From: Bog-756 sp963835465
GTDB lineage: Bacteria > Actinomycetota > Acidimicrobiia > Acidimicrobiales > RAAP-2
NCBI GenBank assembly: GCA_963835465.1
Contig: CAWIFR010000007.1
Location: 124,001 to 188,000, forward strand
Reading direction: 5' to 3'
Length of the DNA: 64,000 nucleotides
A model generated the notes under the pieces. The model did not search any database. It saw only the letters and a list, made by a program, of their open reading frames with translations, and was not told the origin of the DNA. This document shows positions 36,153-45,791 of the stretch, piece by piece. Position 1 is the first letter of the stretch. Each line of letters begins with the position of its first letter. Position numbers and translations under genes: made by a program.

Positions 36153-37817
36153 GTGGAACCGCTCGACGCCGGCCGTGCGATGGCGGCGGAGCCGGCGGCG
36201 GTGACGGAGAATGCGTTCGGCCGGGCACTGGGCTCGCTGACCGCCCCCCAAGCCGCCGCGGTGACCTCCCCGGCGAGGGCTCTCTGCATCGTGGCCGGCG
36301 CCGGATCGGGCAAGACCCGGGTGCTCACCCTCCGGGTGGCCCGGCGCATCCGGGACGGGTCCGCCGACGCCGACCACACCGTGGTGTGCACCTTCACCCG
36401 CAAGGCGGCCAACGAGCTCCGTGAGCGGCTGCGACTCTACGGAGTGCCGGTGTCGACCCCGGCGGCCCCGGGTGCCGCCCCCAGCCCGGGCGTCCGGGCC
36501 GGCACCCTGCACCAGATGGGGCTCACACTCCTGCGCCGGCACGCCCTCGACACCGGCCAGCCTCCCCCCGTGGTGGCCGAACACCGCTGGCGCACCGTCG
36601 CCGGCATCGTGCAGGACCCGGCCGCCGCCTCGGCCATCGACACCGAGATCGGCTGGGCCAAGGCCCGGTGCCTCCGGCCCGGGATGTACCTCGGGGCCGC
36701 CCTCGGGTCGGAACGTGTCGCATCGGTGACCCCTGTACAGGTGGAAGAGGCGTTCGCCGAGTACGAGGCGGCCTTGGCCCGACGGCACTCGCTCGACCTC
36801 GACGACGTGCTGGTCCGTGCGGCCGACCTGTTTGACGACGACGCAGGATTCGCCGAGCGCATGCACTGGCGGTACCGGCATCTCTCGGTGGACGAGTTCC
36901 AGGACGTGAACCCGGCTCAATTCCGGCTCATCTGCGCACTGCTCGGACGCCGTGACGACCTCTGCGTGGTCGGGGACCCCAACCAGGCCATCTACGGATG
37001 GAACGGCGCCGACCCCACCCTCCTGGCCCGCCTCCCTCTCGTCGTTGCCGGCATGGAGGTGGTACGGCTGGAGGAGAACCACCGATCGACGCCCCAGGTG
37101 GTGGCGGCGGCCACCGCGGCGCTGGGCCGTACCCTCAGCGCACCACCCCGGTCGGCGGCTGGCGAAGGACCCATGCCCGTGGTGACTGCGTTCGACGACG
37201 ACTCGGCCGAGGCCGAGGCGGTGGCCGCCGCGTTGCTCGAGCGTTCGGAGGACGGGATGGCCTGGTCGGGTCAGGCGGTGTTGGCCCGGACCCACGACCA
37301 GTTGGCCACGGTGGCCCGGGCCCTGGCTCGTGCCGGGATTCCCCACCGCATGGCACCTGGACCCGAGGCGCCCGAGGCGGAGGCCGTGGTCCCGAGGGGG
37401 GGTGGGGCCAGACGGGGGGACGGCGGCGGCCGATCCGCCTCGCCGCGGGCCGATGGGGGGGGTCCAAGTGACGATGCCGTCGAGCTGGCCACGTTCCACC
37501 GGGCCAAGGGGCTGGAGTGGGATTCGGTCCACGTGGTCGGCCTCGAGGAGGGGTTCGTGCCCATCGTCTACGCCGAGTCCTCCGAGGCTCAGGACGAGGA
37601 GCGGCGGCTCCTGTACGTGGCGCTCACCCGCGCATCCCGGGATCTCCACTGCTCCTGGGTTCGCTCGCGCCGCATGGCCAACGGCCGGCAGATGGATCGT
37701 CGGCCCTCGCCCTGGCTGGCCGCGGTGGCCCGGGTATCCAGGGCCGGCACCGGCCGCGCCCCCCGGCGGGACACCGACCAGCTGATTGCCGAGATGCGGG
37801 CCGGCCTCGGGCGCTGA
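36153..37817 (+). CDS. UvrD/PcrA-family DNA helicase
   Basis: 554-residue superfamily 1A helicase: Q-motif LTAPQAAAVTSP, Walker A VAGAGSGKTRVLTLR, Ia CTFTRKAANELRERL, II SVDEFQDVNPAQFRLI, III VVGDPNQAIYGWNGAD, IV RLEENHRSTPQVV, V ATFHRAKGLEWDSVHVVG and VI RRLLYVALTRASRDL. It is short for UvrD (about 700-750): domain 2B is reduced and no C-terminal HRDC or UvrD2 tetracysteine is present. It probably works in repair or restart as a 3'-5' helicase. GTG at 36153 is chosen for the TACGAT upstream and because it gives a compact N-terminus. Confidence 0.88.
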   Translation: MEPLDAGRAMAAEPAAVTENAFGRALGSLTAPQAAAVTSPARALCIVAGAGSGKTRVLTLRVARRIRDGSADADHTVVCTFTRKAANELRERLRLYGVPVSTPAAPGAAPSPGVRAGTLHQMGLTLLRRHALDTGQPPPVVAEHRWRTVAGIVQDPAAASAIDTEIGWAKARCLRPGMYLGAALGSERVASVTPVQVEEAFAEYEAALARRHSLDLDDVLVRAADLFDDDAGFAERMHWRYRHLSVDEFQDVNPAQFRLICALLGRRDDLCVVGDPNQAIYGWNGADPTLLARLPLVVAGMEVVRLEENHRSTPQVVAAATAALGRTLSAPPRSAAGEGPMPVVTAFDDDSAEAEAVAAALLERSEDGMAWSGQAVLARTHDQLATVARALARAGIPHRMAPGPEAPEAEAVVPRGGGARRGDGGGRSASPRADGGGPSDDAVELATFHRAKGLEWDSVHVVGLEEGFVPIVYAESSEAQDEERRLLYVALTRASRDLHCSWVRSRRMANGRQMDRRPSPWLAAVARVSRAGTGRAPRRDTDQLIAEMRAGLGR

Positions 37818-37855
37818 CGCAGTGGGGTCAGGGTCAGGGTCCTCCCCCTCCGTCC

Positions 37856-38629
37856 TCAGCGCCAGTCGGTGTCGATGAGGACCGGGGTGTGGTCGGACGG
37901 CTTCTCGCCCTTCCTGGCGTTGCGGTCGATGAGGGCCCAGGTGGTCCGCTCAGCCAACACCTGGGAGACCAGGATGAGATCGATGCGCATGCCCCGATGA
38001 CGATGGAACGCCCCGGCCCGGTAATCCCACCAGCTGAACAGCCGATCGTCGTCGTAGACCTGGCGGAAGGCGTCTACCAGGCCCCACGACTCCAGGGCGG
38101 CCAGCGCCTCCCGCTCAGGTGGGCTGACGTGGGTCATGCCCACGAACTGGGTCGGGTCCCAGACGTCCCGGTCCTCAGGAGCCACGTTGAAGTCGCCGCA
38201 CACAGCCACCGGTCGGTCGGGAGAGGTGCTCTCGTCCAGCGACGCCCGGAGCCGGTCGAGCCACGCCAGTTTGGCCGGGTAGTGCTCGCTGTCCAGGCTC
38301 CGCCCGTTGGGCACGTAGACCGAGACCACCCGCACGCCGCCGCAGTCGGCGGCGATAGCCCGGGCCCCTTGGCCGTCATCCTCGGGCCCGAGGCCCCGCA
38401 TCACCGCCTCCAACCCGACCCGGCTGGCGATGGCCACGCCGTTCCAGCGGCCGTCCCCGTGATGGGCGGTCTCGTAGCCGAGGGCGGCGAAGGCAGGGTG
38501 GGGGAACGCCGACTCAGCCTGCTTGGTCTCCTGCATGCAGAGCACGTCGGGTTTCGCGTACGCAATCCACTCCTCGACGCGGGGGAGCCGGGCGGCGAGC
38601 GAGTTGACGTTCCAGGTGGCGATGCGCAT
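37856..38629 (-). CDS. xthA: Exodeoxyribonuclease III
   Basis: 257-residue AP endonuclease/3' exonuclease of base-excision repair. Motifs are RIATWNVNSLAARLPRVEEW, DVLCMQETKQAES (catalytic Glu), RWNGVAIASR, VVSVYVPNGR, VAVCGDFNVAPEDRDVWDP, SWWDYRAGAFHRHRGMRIDL, and SDHTPVLIDTDW with the catalytic Asp-His. ATG at 38629 starts exactly at the conserved MRIATWN. It lies 19 bases after fabZ on the same strand, so probably co-transcribed. Confidence 0.95.
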   Translation of the reverse strand: MRIATWNVNSLAARLPRVEEWIAYAKPDVLCMQETKQAESAFPHPAFAALGYETAHHGDGRWNGVAIASRVGLEAVMRGLGPEDDGQGARAIAADCGGVRVVSVYVPNGRSLDSEHYPAKLAWLDRLRASLDESTSPDRPVAVCGDFNVAPEDRDVWDPTQFVGMTHVSPPEREALAALESWGLVDAFRQVYDDDRLFSWWDYRAGAFHRHRGMRIDLILVSQVLAERTTWALIDRNARKGEKPSDHTPVLIDTDWR

Positions 38630-38648
38630 GACGACGGCGTCCGATCTC

Positions 38649-39083
38649 TCAGCCCGGTTCAGGCAACGCGGCGTCCACGAGGACGAAGAGCAACTCGGCC
38701 TGGCAGGCCAGCTCACCGCCCACTGTGGCCCGCCCGGTACCCTTGCCGGCCCGGGCCGACATCCGACCCAGGGTGACCTCCAGGTCGAGCCGGTCCCCCG
38801 GCACGACCTGCCGGCGGAATCGGGCCTTCTCGATTCCGCCGAACAGGGGCAGCTTTCCGACAAAGGCCGGGTCGGCGAGCACGGCCACTCCCCCCAACTG
38901 GGCCAGTGCCTCCACCATCAGCACGCCGGGAAGGGTGGGGCGGCCAGGGAAGTGACCGGCGAAGAACGGTTCGTCCCCAGTCAGCAGCCAACTCCCGCGG
39001 GCCGATTGGCCGGGTTCGACGGCGTCCAGATCCGTGATGAAGAGGAAGGGGTCACGATGGGGCAGGTAGTCCTCGGCTCGCAC
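38649..39083 (-). CDS. fabZ: 3-hydroxyacyl-ACP dehydratase FabZ-type
   Basis: 144-residue hot-dog protein. The catalytic His lies in YLPHRDPFLFITDL near residue 9, with FFAGHFPGRPTLPGVLMVEALAQLG containing the catalytic Glu near 60, and KARFRRQVVPGDRLDLEV. It dehydrates 3-hydroxyacyl-ACP in type II fatty acid synthesis; homologues in actinobacteria may serve other thioesters. GTG at 39083 is eight bases after TAGCCT at 39092-39097, so the mRNA leader is nearly absent. Confidence 0.88.
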   Translation of the reverse strand: MRAEDYLPHRDPFLFITDLDAVEPGQSARGSWLLTGDEPFFAGHFPGRPTLPGVLMVEALAQLGGVAVLADPAFVGKLPLFGGIEKARFRRQVVPGDRLDLEVTLGRMSARAGKGTGRATVGGELACQAELLFVLVDAALPEPG

Positions 39084-39137
39084 GACCGCTGAGGCTACCG
39101 GTCCCCGGACCGCCGTGGGAGGGGTGGCGCCCCGGTT

Positions 39138-40425
39138 TCAGACCATGCCCGGTAAGGCCAGCTCGGCCCGCCGTCGGGCCGCATCCAGAGACACCAGCGT
39201 GAACGGGCGGGTCTCCCCCTTGGCCAGCACCTGGCGGGCCTTGTTGGGCGCCGGATCGCCCAAGAGCCGGAGGGGGACATGGCAGAGCATGCCGCCCACA
39301 TCGATGTGGGCCCCGTGGGAGGTGAACGACACCACTGTTCCATCGAAGGTGCTCCCGACCGGATGGTCCGCCACGAAGGTCAGGAACGTCAGCGGGTCGT
39401 TGAGGGCTTCGCCCTGCGGAGGGGCGTGCGGGGCCTCGCCGGAGTCGGGACCGGTCGCCACCGGCGCCGTGGCCGCCTCGGTGGCCTTCGTCGCCTTGGT
39501 GGCCTTGGTGGACTTGGTGGCCCTTTTCGCCTTCGTGGCCTTGCTGACCGGCTCCGCCATCGCTGTGGCCGCCTTGGTGGCCTTGGTGGTTTTGGTGGCC
39601 TTGCTGGTTTTGGCGGCCTTGGTGGTTTTGGCGGCCTTGGCGGCCTTGGTGGCCTTCGCCGCCTTGGTGGCCGGCTCGGCCTTCGCCGCCTTGGTGGTCT
39701 TGGCCGGCCTTGGTGGCCTTGGTGGCCTTGGTGGCCTTGGTGGCCTTGGTGGCCTTGGCCTCGGGCTCGATCGTCGGCTCGTCCACCGGCTCGGGCGAGG
39801 ATCCGTCGGTGGCCGTCACCGGCTTGCTCCTCCGCCCACCCCGCCGCGACCCCGAACGGGACCTGGACCCGGTCCCGGACTCCGGGCCCGACAGATCCGC
39901 CTCGTTGTCCGGCCCCGCCTGATCGGTCTCGGCCGCCCGGGCGTCGCGCCTGGACTTGGACGTCACCGACCGGCTCTTGGCCCCCCGCACGGGGGTCCTC
40001 GGGGTGAAGATCCAGCCCACTCCGGGTACCGGCTTGCCGCCGATCAGTCGCCCAGGCTCGAACAGCCAGGGGCGCTCGGCGTGGAACTCCTGGAAGGAAT
40101 CGTTGGATAGGACCAGCGCTCCCGACTTTTCGGCGATACGCAGGATGAACCCGTCGCCGCGGCCTACCGCTCCGGCCGGAGGCGCCACCATCTCCCCGTG
40201 CTCGACGGCTTGCTCGAAGGCAGGTACCTCCGAAGGGTCGATCCGGTGGCCGAAGGAGGCGTCGACCACCACGGTTACATCCGAGGTGGTGAAGCCGCGG
40301 TACTCCTCCAGGAAGGCCCGGATGGCCTCGTCGAGCTGGGCCAGGCTGGGAAGGCTGCGTCCCTCGGTGGCGATATTGGACCCGTCGACGACGATGCGCC
40401 GACGGTCGGGGGGGTCTTGTTCCAT
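39138..40425 (-). CDS. NYN-domain ribonuclease with K-A-T repeat linker and C-terminal S1-like domain (one frameshift)
   Basis: The N-terminal 150 residues are a Zc3h12a-type NYN/PIN nuclease: RRIVVDGSNIATEG (catalytic Asp), VTVVVDASFGHRIDPSE, GDGFILRIAEKSGALVLSND and FQEFHAERPWLFEPGRL. A basic RS-rich segment follows, then a low-complexity linker of K-A-T/K-A-A units. The C-terminus (NDPLTFLTFVADHPVGSTF, VVSFTSHGAHIDVGGMLCHV, RPFTLVSLDAARRRAEL) is an S1-like RNA-binding fold. One extra base in the repeat near 39702 splits the frame; corrected length is about 429. It is a predicted RNA-processing enzyme that tethers nuclease and RNA-binding modules. ATG at 40425. Confidence 0.8.
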
Positions 40426-40497
40426 AGAAGCACCCAGTCAACCATCTGACCAGGACGGTCCCGACCATACCCACCCTCAGCGGTGGGCCCGGCACCG

Positions 40498-40503
40498 TAG
40501 GAT
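40498..40503 (+). promoter_or_regulatory. -10 element TAGGAT, leaderless start of M20 peptidase gene
   Basis: TAGGAT, spacer GATGGC, then GTG at 40510. Confidence 0.6.
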
Positions 40504-40509
40504 GATGGC

Positions 40510-41856
40510 GTGGCCGCCGAATCCGCCCTGACCGAGGAGACCACCGACCTCCTCCAGCACCTCATCCGCAACCAGTGCGTCAATGACGGCACCGTCGCCT
40601 CCGGCCAGGAACAGCGGAGCGCCGACCTCCTGCTGACCTACCTGGAGGGATCCGGCGCCGATCTCCAGACCTTCGAGCCGGCTCCGGGGCGGAAGTCCCT
40701 GGTGGCCAAGCTCCATGGCCACGACCCGTCGGCGCCGTCCCTCACCCTGCTCGGGCACACGGACGTGGTCCCGGCCAGTCCGGACGACTGGAGCCATGAT
40801 CCCTTCGGCGGTGAGCTCATCGGCGGGGAGGTGTGGGGGCGGGGCGCCATCGACATGCTCAACCTCACGTCCACCATGGCCACCTCCTTTCGTCATCTGG
40901 CCCGTTCCGGGTTCCGGCCGGCCGGCGACCTTACCTACGTGGCCGTGGCCGACGAGGAGGCGCTCGGGACCTACGGGGCCCGGTGGCTGTGCCAGCACGC
41001 CACCGACGACGTCAATGCCGACTACGTCATCACCGAGTCGGGCGGGTTCCCCATGGGTGGCGCCGACGGCACCCCCCGGCTCCCGGTCATTGTCGGCGAG
41101 AAAGGGGTCTTCTGGTGCCGGCTGGTGGTCAAGGGCACCCCGGGCCACGGCAGCCAGCCCCTGCGGACGGACAATGCCCTCGTCAAGGCGGCCGAGGTGG
41201 TCCGACGGATCGACGAGTACCGCCCCCAAGCCCAGCTACACGAAGCCTGGACGCGCTTCATCGAGGGAATCGGCTTCCCGCCCGAGCTGGCCGGGCCCCT
41301 CCTCGATCCCGACCGGATCGACGACTTCTGCGACGAGCTACCCATGGTGGGACTGGCCCGCCAGGCTCACGCCTGCACCCACACCACCATGGCCCCGACC
41401 CTCATGCGCGCCGGCACCAAGCTCAATGTGATCCCCGACCGGGTGGAGCTGGACGTGGACATCCGCTCACTGCCTGGGTGGGACACCGCCGACGTGGTGG
41501 CCATGCTGGAGGAGGTCATCGGCGACCTCCTGGACGACGTGACCATCGAGATCGGCTCGGAGCAGGTCTCGACCACATCACCCATCGACACACCGCTGTG
41601 GGACGCCCTCGAGCGGGTCAGCCGGATCTTCTACCCCGGGGCCCGCACGGTCCCCTATCTGACCGTCGGTGCCACCGACGCTCGGTTCCACCGGGCGCTG
41701 GGGAGCGTGGCCTACGGCTTCGGCCTCCACAGCGAAGCCATCGGTTTCGAGCAGTACGGGGCCATGTTCCACGGGATCGACGAACGGGTGGACGTGGAGT
41801 CGCTGCGGCTGTCGACCGAGATGTGGACGGCACTGGCCCACGACTTCCTCGTCTAG
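40510..41856 (+). CDS. M20/M25/M40 family metallopeptidase
   Basis: 448 residues. Zinc ligands and catalytic residues are visible: LLGHTDVVPASPDDW (His, Asp), VWGRGAIDMLN (bridging Asp), YVAVADEEALGTYG (catalytic Glu pair) and YVITESGG. The dimerisation domain has KGTPGHGSQPLRTDNA, and LSVGATDARFHRALG-like TVGATDARF with a late His/Glu completes the site. It hydrolyses peptide or N-acyl amino-acid bonds in the cytoplasm, like succinyl-diaminopimelate desuccinylase or carboxypeptidase G2; the substrate is unknown. The GTG start fits the leaderless -10. Confidence 0.92.
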   Translation: MAAESALTEETTDLLQHLIRNQCVNDGTVASGQEQRSADLLLTYLEGSGADLQTFEPAPGRKSLVAKLHGHDPSAPSLTLLGHTDVVPASPDDWSHDPFGGELIGGEVWGRGAIDMLNLTSTMATSFRHLARSGFRPAGDLTYVAVADEEALGTYGARWLCQHATDDVNADYVITESGGFPMGGADGTPRLPVIVGEKGVFWCRLVVKGTPGHGSQPLRTDNALVKAAEVVRRIDEYRPQAQLHEAWTRFIEGIGFPPELAGPLLDPDRIDDFCDELPMVGLARQAHACTHTTMAPTLMRAGTKLNVIPDRVELDVDIRSLPGWDTADVVAMLEEVIGDLLDDVTIEIGSEQVSTTSPIDTPLWDALERVSRIFYPGARTVPYLTVGATDARFHRALGSVAYGFGLHSEAIGFEQYGAMFHGIDERVDVESLRLSTEMWTALAHDFLV

Positions 41857-41881
41857 CCACGGACGTCGCCCCGGGGAGCGG

Positions 41882-44800
41882 TCAGCCGACGGAGCGGGCC
41901 AGCAGGTCGTCCTGCTCCAGCCGGTGCAGGGCGGCACTGCCCGACGCCGGACTGGCCGACTCGGCCCGACTGACATGGCGAAGGATGTGGGTGTTCCGCA
42001 GCAGCTTGTGCAGCCGCTGGTGGACGAAGTTCCACGCCCCCATGTTCTCGGGCTCCTCTTGCAGCCACACCACCTCTTCGGAGTGGGGATAGCCCTTCAG
42101 GACGTCCTGGATGGTGGTCTTCGGCCACGGGTAGAGCTGCTCCACCCGCACCACGGCCACCGCCTTGCCGGCCTCGCCCAACTCGTCGCGTCGAGCCAGG
42201 GCGTCGTAGGCCACCTTGCCGGTGCAGAGGACCACCCGCTCCACCGCCATCCGGTCGAACCCCTCGTCGCCGGCGGCCGGGTCGTCCAGCACCTCCTGGA
42301 ACGACCCCGTGGTGAATGCCGCGATCGGCGAGCGGGCCTGGCGGGCCCGGAGCAGCGACTTGGGGGTGAACACCACGAGCGGCTTGCGGTCCGCCGCCTT
42401 GGTCTGGGAGCGCAGCAGGTGGAAGTACTGGGATGCCGTGGTGGGGTCGGTCACCCGCAGGTTGCCCCGGGCGCACAGGGTCAGGAAGCGCTCGATCCGG
42501 GCCGAGGAGTGCTCGGGGCCCTGCCCCTCGTATCCGTGGGGCAGGAGCAGCACCAGCCCCGACTTCTGGCCCCACTTGTCCTCCGCCGCCACCAAGAAGT
42601 TGTCCACGATGATCTCGGCGCCGTTCCAGAAGTCGCCGAACTGCGCCTCCCAGGCCACCAGGTCGTCGGGTGCCACCACCGAGTAGCCGTACTCGAAGCC
42701 GACGCAGGCGTACTCGGAGAGCAGCGAGTCACGGATGGTGAACCGGCCGCCCTCCAGGGCCCCGAGCGGCACGTGCTCGGATCCGGTGGCGTAGTCCACC
42801 AGCACGGCGTGACGCTGCGAGAAGGTGCCCCGCCGGGTGTCCTGGCCGGTGAGGCGGACGTTGGTGCCCTCCAAGAGCAAGGAGCCGATGGCCAGAGCTT
42901 CGCCCAGGGCCCAGTCGATCTCGCCGTCGGCCACCACCTTGTCCCGTTGCTCGAACTGGCGGGCCAGCTTGGGGTGCATGACGAAGCCCTCGGGTGCGGA
43001 GCGCACCTCGGTGGCCAGGCGGGTGAGCACGGTGGCATCGACACCGGTCTCGACTGGGGGGATCCACAGGTCGGGCACCACATAGGCGGGCAGGACGGGG
43101 GCCCGTCCGGAGGTGTCCGCCTCCGCCTCCGCCTCCGCCTCGGCTTCGGCCCGGGTCTCGTCGAGGGCCGCCTGGAGTCGGGCCGAGAAGTCGTCCAGGG
43201 CCTGTTCGGCCTCCTCAAGTGAGATGTCGCCCCGGCGCACCAGCGATTCGGTATAGAGCTTGCGGACCGAGCGCTTGGCCTCGATGAGGCCGTACATCAA
43301 GGGTTGCGTATAGCTGGGGTCGTCACCCTCGTTGTGGCCGTGCCGCCGGTAGCAGACCATGTCGATGACCACATCTTTGTGGAAGGCCTGCCGGAAGCCG
43401 AAGGCCAGGCGGGCGGCCCGGGCGCAGGCCTCGGGGTCATCTCCGTTCACGTGGAAGATGGGGGCCTGGACCATCTTGGCTACGTCGGTGGGGTACACCG
43501 ACGTGCGGGCGGCCTCCGGGGCCGTGGTGAAGCCCAGTTGGTTGTTGATGACGATGTGGACGGTCCCTCCCGTCCGGTAGCCGGCCAGACCGGAGAGGTT
43601 GAGTGTCTCGGCCACCACGCCCTGACCGGCGAAGGCGGCATCGCCGTGCAGCAGGATGGACAGCACCGGGAAGGGGTCCCCCGCCCCCTCCTCGAAGTCG
43701 GGTCCGCTCCCCCGCTCGCCCCCCAGCGCGTCCTGCTTGGCTCGGGCCATGCCCACGACCACCGGGTCCACCGCCTCCAGGTGCGACGGGTTGGAGGCCA
43801 AGGACACGGGGATGGAGCCGCCGTTGCGGGCCACGAAGGCCCCCGACGCACCCTTGTGGTACTTCACGTCCCCGGAGCCCTGCACCGACTCGGGGTCAAG
43901 ATTCCCCTCGAACTCCTCGAAGATCTCGCCGTAGGACTTGCCCACGATATTGGCCAGCACATTGAGTCGGCCACGGTGGGACATGCCCATGACCACCTCG
44001 TGGAGCCCCTCGCACACCGCCTCGTCGAGGATGGTGTCGAGCAGGACGATGGCCGATTCGGCCCCCTCGAGTCCGAATCGCTTCTGGCCCACGTAGCGGG
44101 AGTGCAGGAAGCGCTCGAACACCTCGGCCGCATTGAGCCGGCCGAGGATGTGGCGCTGCTCGTCCGCGGGCAGGAGCGAGGAAACGCCCTCCAGATGCTG
44201 TTGGATCCACTGCTTCTGCTCGGGGCTCTGGATGTGCATGTACTCCACGCCCAGCGTGCGGCAGTAGGCGTCGCGGAGGGTGTGGAGGATCTCGTCCAGG
44301 GTGGCGAGGTCCTGGCCGGCCAGACCGTCCGTGACGAAGTGGCGGGGAAGGTCCCAGATGGTCAGCCCGTAGTGGAGCGGGTCCAGCTCGGGGTGGAGCT
44401 CGGGCGGCTCGGCGTCCAGCGGGTCGAGATGGGCGATGAGGTGGCCCCGCACCCGGTACATGTTGATCAGAGTCTGGACATGGACCTGCTTGATCAGGCG
44501 GAGGTGGTCACCCTCGTCCTCGTCGTCGGCGGCGTTGACGTCCTGTTCCCAGCGGGCCGGCTCGTAGGGGACCTCCAGGGACTCGAAGACCTGGTCGTAG
44601 AAGCCGTGCTGGCCCATCAGGCACTCGGCCACGTGGGCCAGGAAGAGCCCCGACTCGGCCCCCTGGATGATGCGGTGGTCGTAGGTCGAGGTCAGGGTGA
44701 CGGTCTTGCCGATGCCGAGGTCGGCCAACGTTCGGGGATCGGCCGCCTCGAAGCCCGGGGGGAACCCGAGTGCCCCCACGCCGACGATGAGGCCCTGCCC

Positions 44801-45622
44801 GCTCATCAGCCGGGGGACCGACTGCACGGTGCCCAGGGTTCCAGGATTGGTCAGCGTCACCGTGGTGCCGGCGAAGTCGTCGGGAGCGATCTTGTTGGTG
44901 TGGATCTTGCGCACCAGCTCCTCGTAGGCACCGACGAAAGAGCGGAAATCGAGTGTGTCGGCGTCCTTGATGCAGGGGACCAGCAGCGTCCGTTGCCCAG
45001 GCGACTTCTCCACGTCGACGGCCAGGCCCAGCCCCACGTGCCGGCGTCGGATGACCCCGGGGGTGCCCTTGCCGTCGGCATCGTCCACGAATGAGGCGTT
45101 CATGGCCGGCACCGCCATCAGCCCCTTCACCACCGCGTAGCCGATGAGGTGGGTGAAACTGACCTTGCCCCCCGTGGTCCGGAACAGCTGATTGTTGACG
45201 ATGACCCGGTTGACCTCGAGCGGCTTGGCCGGTGCCACCCGGACGCTGGTGGCGGTGGGCACCGCAAGCGATGCCTCCATGTTGGCCACGATCCGTCCGG
45301 CGGCGCCACGGAGTGGCGTAGCCGTCTCGGGCGCCTCGGCGCCGGCGGTCGCAACGACCGGTGCCGACGACTGCGTACGCGAGTCCGGCGCCGCTGCGGC
45401 GGGCGCCGCGGTGGCCGGAGCAGCTGACGCGGTGGGCCCGGCCGATGGCACCGCCACCGGGGCCGCAGCGCCGGCGCCGGCCGGCCGATAGTCGGCGAAG
45501 AACTCGCGCCACGAGTCGGATACCGAGGTGGGATCGGACAAGAACCGGTCGTACATGTCCTCGACCAGCCATGCGTTGGGCCCGAATGCGCCTGCCCCGG
45601 CCGCCCTCTGCTGGGCGGACAC
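41882..45622 (-). CDS. kgd: Multifunctional 2-oxoglutarate decarboxylase/dehydrogenase E1 with fused E2 domain
   Basis: 1246 residues, the actinobacterial Kgd/OdhA layout. The N-terminal E1 segment is NAWLVEDMYDRFLSDP, followed by an Ala/Pro linker. The E2 acyltransferase domain has SFTHLIGYAVVKGLMAVP, RRHVGLGLAVDVEK, TNPGTLGTVQSVPRLM and TYDHRIIQGAESG. The E1 part has a ThDP fold with HLDPLDAEPPELHPELD, GMSHRGRLNVLANI, LLHGDAAFAGQGVVAETLNL, INNQLGFTTAPEAAR, CYRRHGHNEGDDPSY and HSSARIERFLTLC. It feeds the TCA cycle as oxidative decarboxylase within an E1-E2-E3 complex. A six-fold (GCCTCC) tract encodes an Ala-Glu repeat in E1. The start is uncertain: GTG 45622 is in frame, but ATG 45657 is promoter-proximal and one base out of phase. 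Confidence 0.95.
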   Translation of the reverse strand: MSAQQRAAGAGAFGPNAWLVEDMYDRFLSDPTSVSDSWREFFADYRPAGAGAAAPVAVPSAGPTASAAPATAAPAAAAPDSRTQSSAPVVATAGAEAPETATPLRGAAGRIVANMEASLAVPTATSVRVAPAKPLEVNRVIVNNQLFRTTGGKVSFTHLIGYAVVKGLMAVPAMNASFVDDADGKGTPGVIRRRHVGLGLAVDVEKSPGQRTLLVPCIKDADTLDFRSFVGAYEELVRKIHTNKIAPDDFAGTTVTLTNPGTLGTVQSVPRLMSGQGLIVGVGALGFPPGFEAADPRTLADLGIGKTVTLTSTYDHRIIQGAESGLFLAHVAECLMGQHGFYDQVFESLEVPYEPARWEQDVNAADDEDEGDHLRLIKQVHVQTLINMYRVRGHLIAHLDPLDAEPPELHPELDPLHYGLTIWDLPRHFVTDGLAGQDLATLDEILHTLRDAYCRTLGVEYMHIQSPEQKQWIQQHLEGVSSLLPADEQRHILGRLNAAEVFERFLHSRYVGQKRFGLEGAESAIVLLDTILDEAVCEGLHEVVMGMSHRGRLNVLANIVGKSYGEIFEEFEGNLDPESVQGSGDVKYHKGASGAFVARNGGSIPVSLASNPSHLEAVDPVVVGMARAKQDALGGERGSGPDFEEGAGDPFPVLSILLHGDAAFAGQGVVAETLNLSGLAGYRTGGTVHIVINNQLGFTTAPEAARTSVYPTDVAKMVQAPIFHVNGDDPEACARAARLAFGFRQAFHKDVVIDMVCYRRHGHNEGDDPSYTQPLMYGLIEAKRSVRKLYTESLVRRGDISLEEAEQALDDFSARLQAALDETRAEAEAEAEAEADTSGRAPVLPAYVVPDLWIPPVETGVDATVLTRLATEVRSAPEGFVMHPKLARQFEQRDKVVADGEIDWALGEALAIGSLLLEGTNVRLTGQDTRRGTFSQRHAVLVDYATGSEHVPLGALEGGRFTIRDSLLSEYACVGFEYGYSVVAPDDLVAWEAQFGDFWNGAEIIVDNFLVAAEDKWGQKSGLVLLLPHGYEGQGPEHSSARIERFLTLCARGNLRVTDPTTASQYFHLLRSQTKAADRKPLVVFTPKSLLRARQARSPIAAFTTGSFQEVLDDPAAGDEGFDRMAVERVVLCTGKVAYDALARRDELGEAGKAVAVVRVEQLYPWPKTTIQDVLKGYPHSEEVVWLQEEPENMGAWNFVHQRLHKLLRNTHILRHVSRAESASPASGSAALHRLEQDDLLARSVG

Positions 45623-45791
45623 TCCCCGGTGCCGTCTCGTTCGTCATTGGCGCTCATAGGCTCTTCAGCCTACTGGGACCGTCCGCTGCGGAAGGCTGTC
45701 CGGGCCGGTATGCCGGGGATTCTCCGATGTGGGCGGGTCGGGGGCACGAGGGTTCGCACCGACGGTTCGGAGAACCGGAGGCGGACGCGAC

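Noticed and set aside
35852..36412. 186-codon minus-strand frame in the gap before the UvrD gene
   Set aside because: Its first half is antisense to the helicase N-terminus and the rest has no recognisable features or ribosome site.
39480..39770. CRISPR-like or minisatellite array
   Set aside because: The nine-base units are contiguous without spacers and read in frame as a K-A-T protein repeat; it is a coding repeat.
43304..45094. 596-codon open frame antisense to kgd
   Set aside because: It is the reverse of a fully conserved gene, has no recognisable domains, and arises from the GC-rich third positions that keep antisense frames open.
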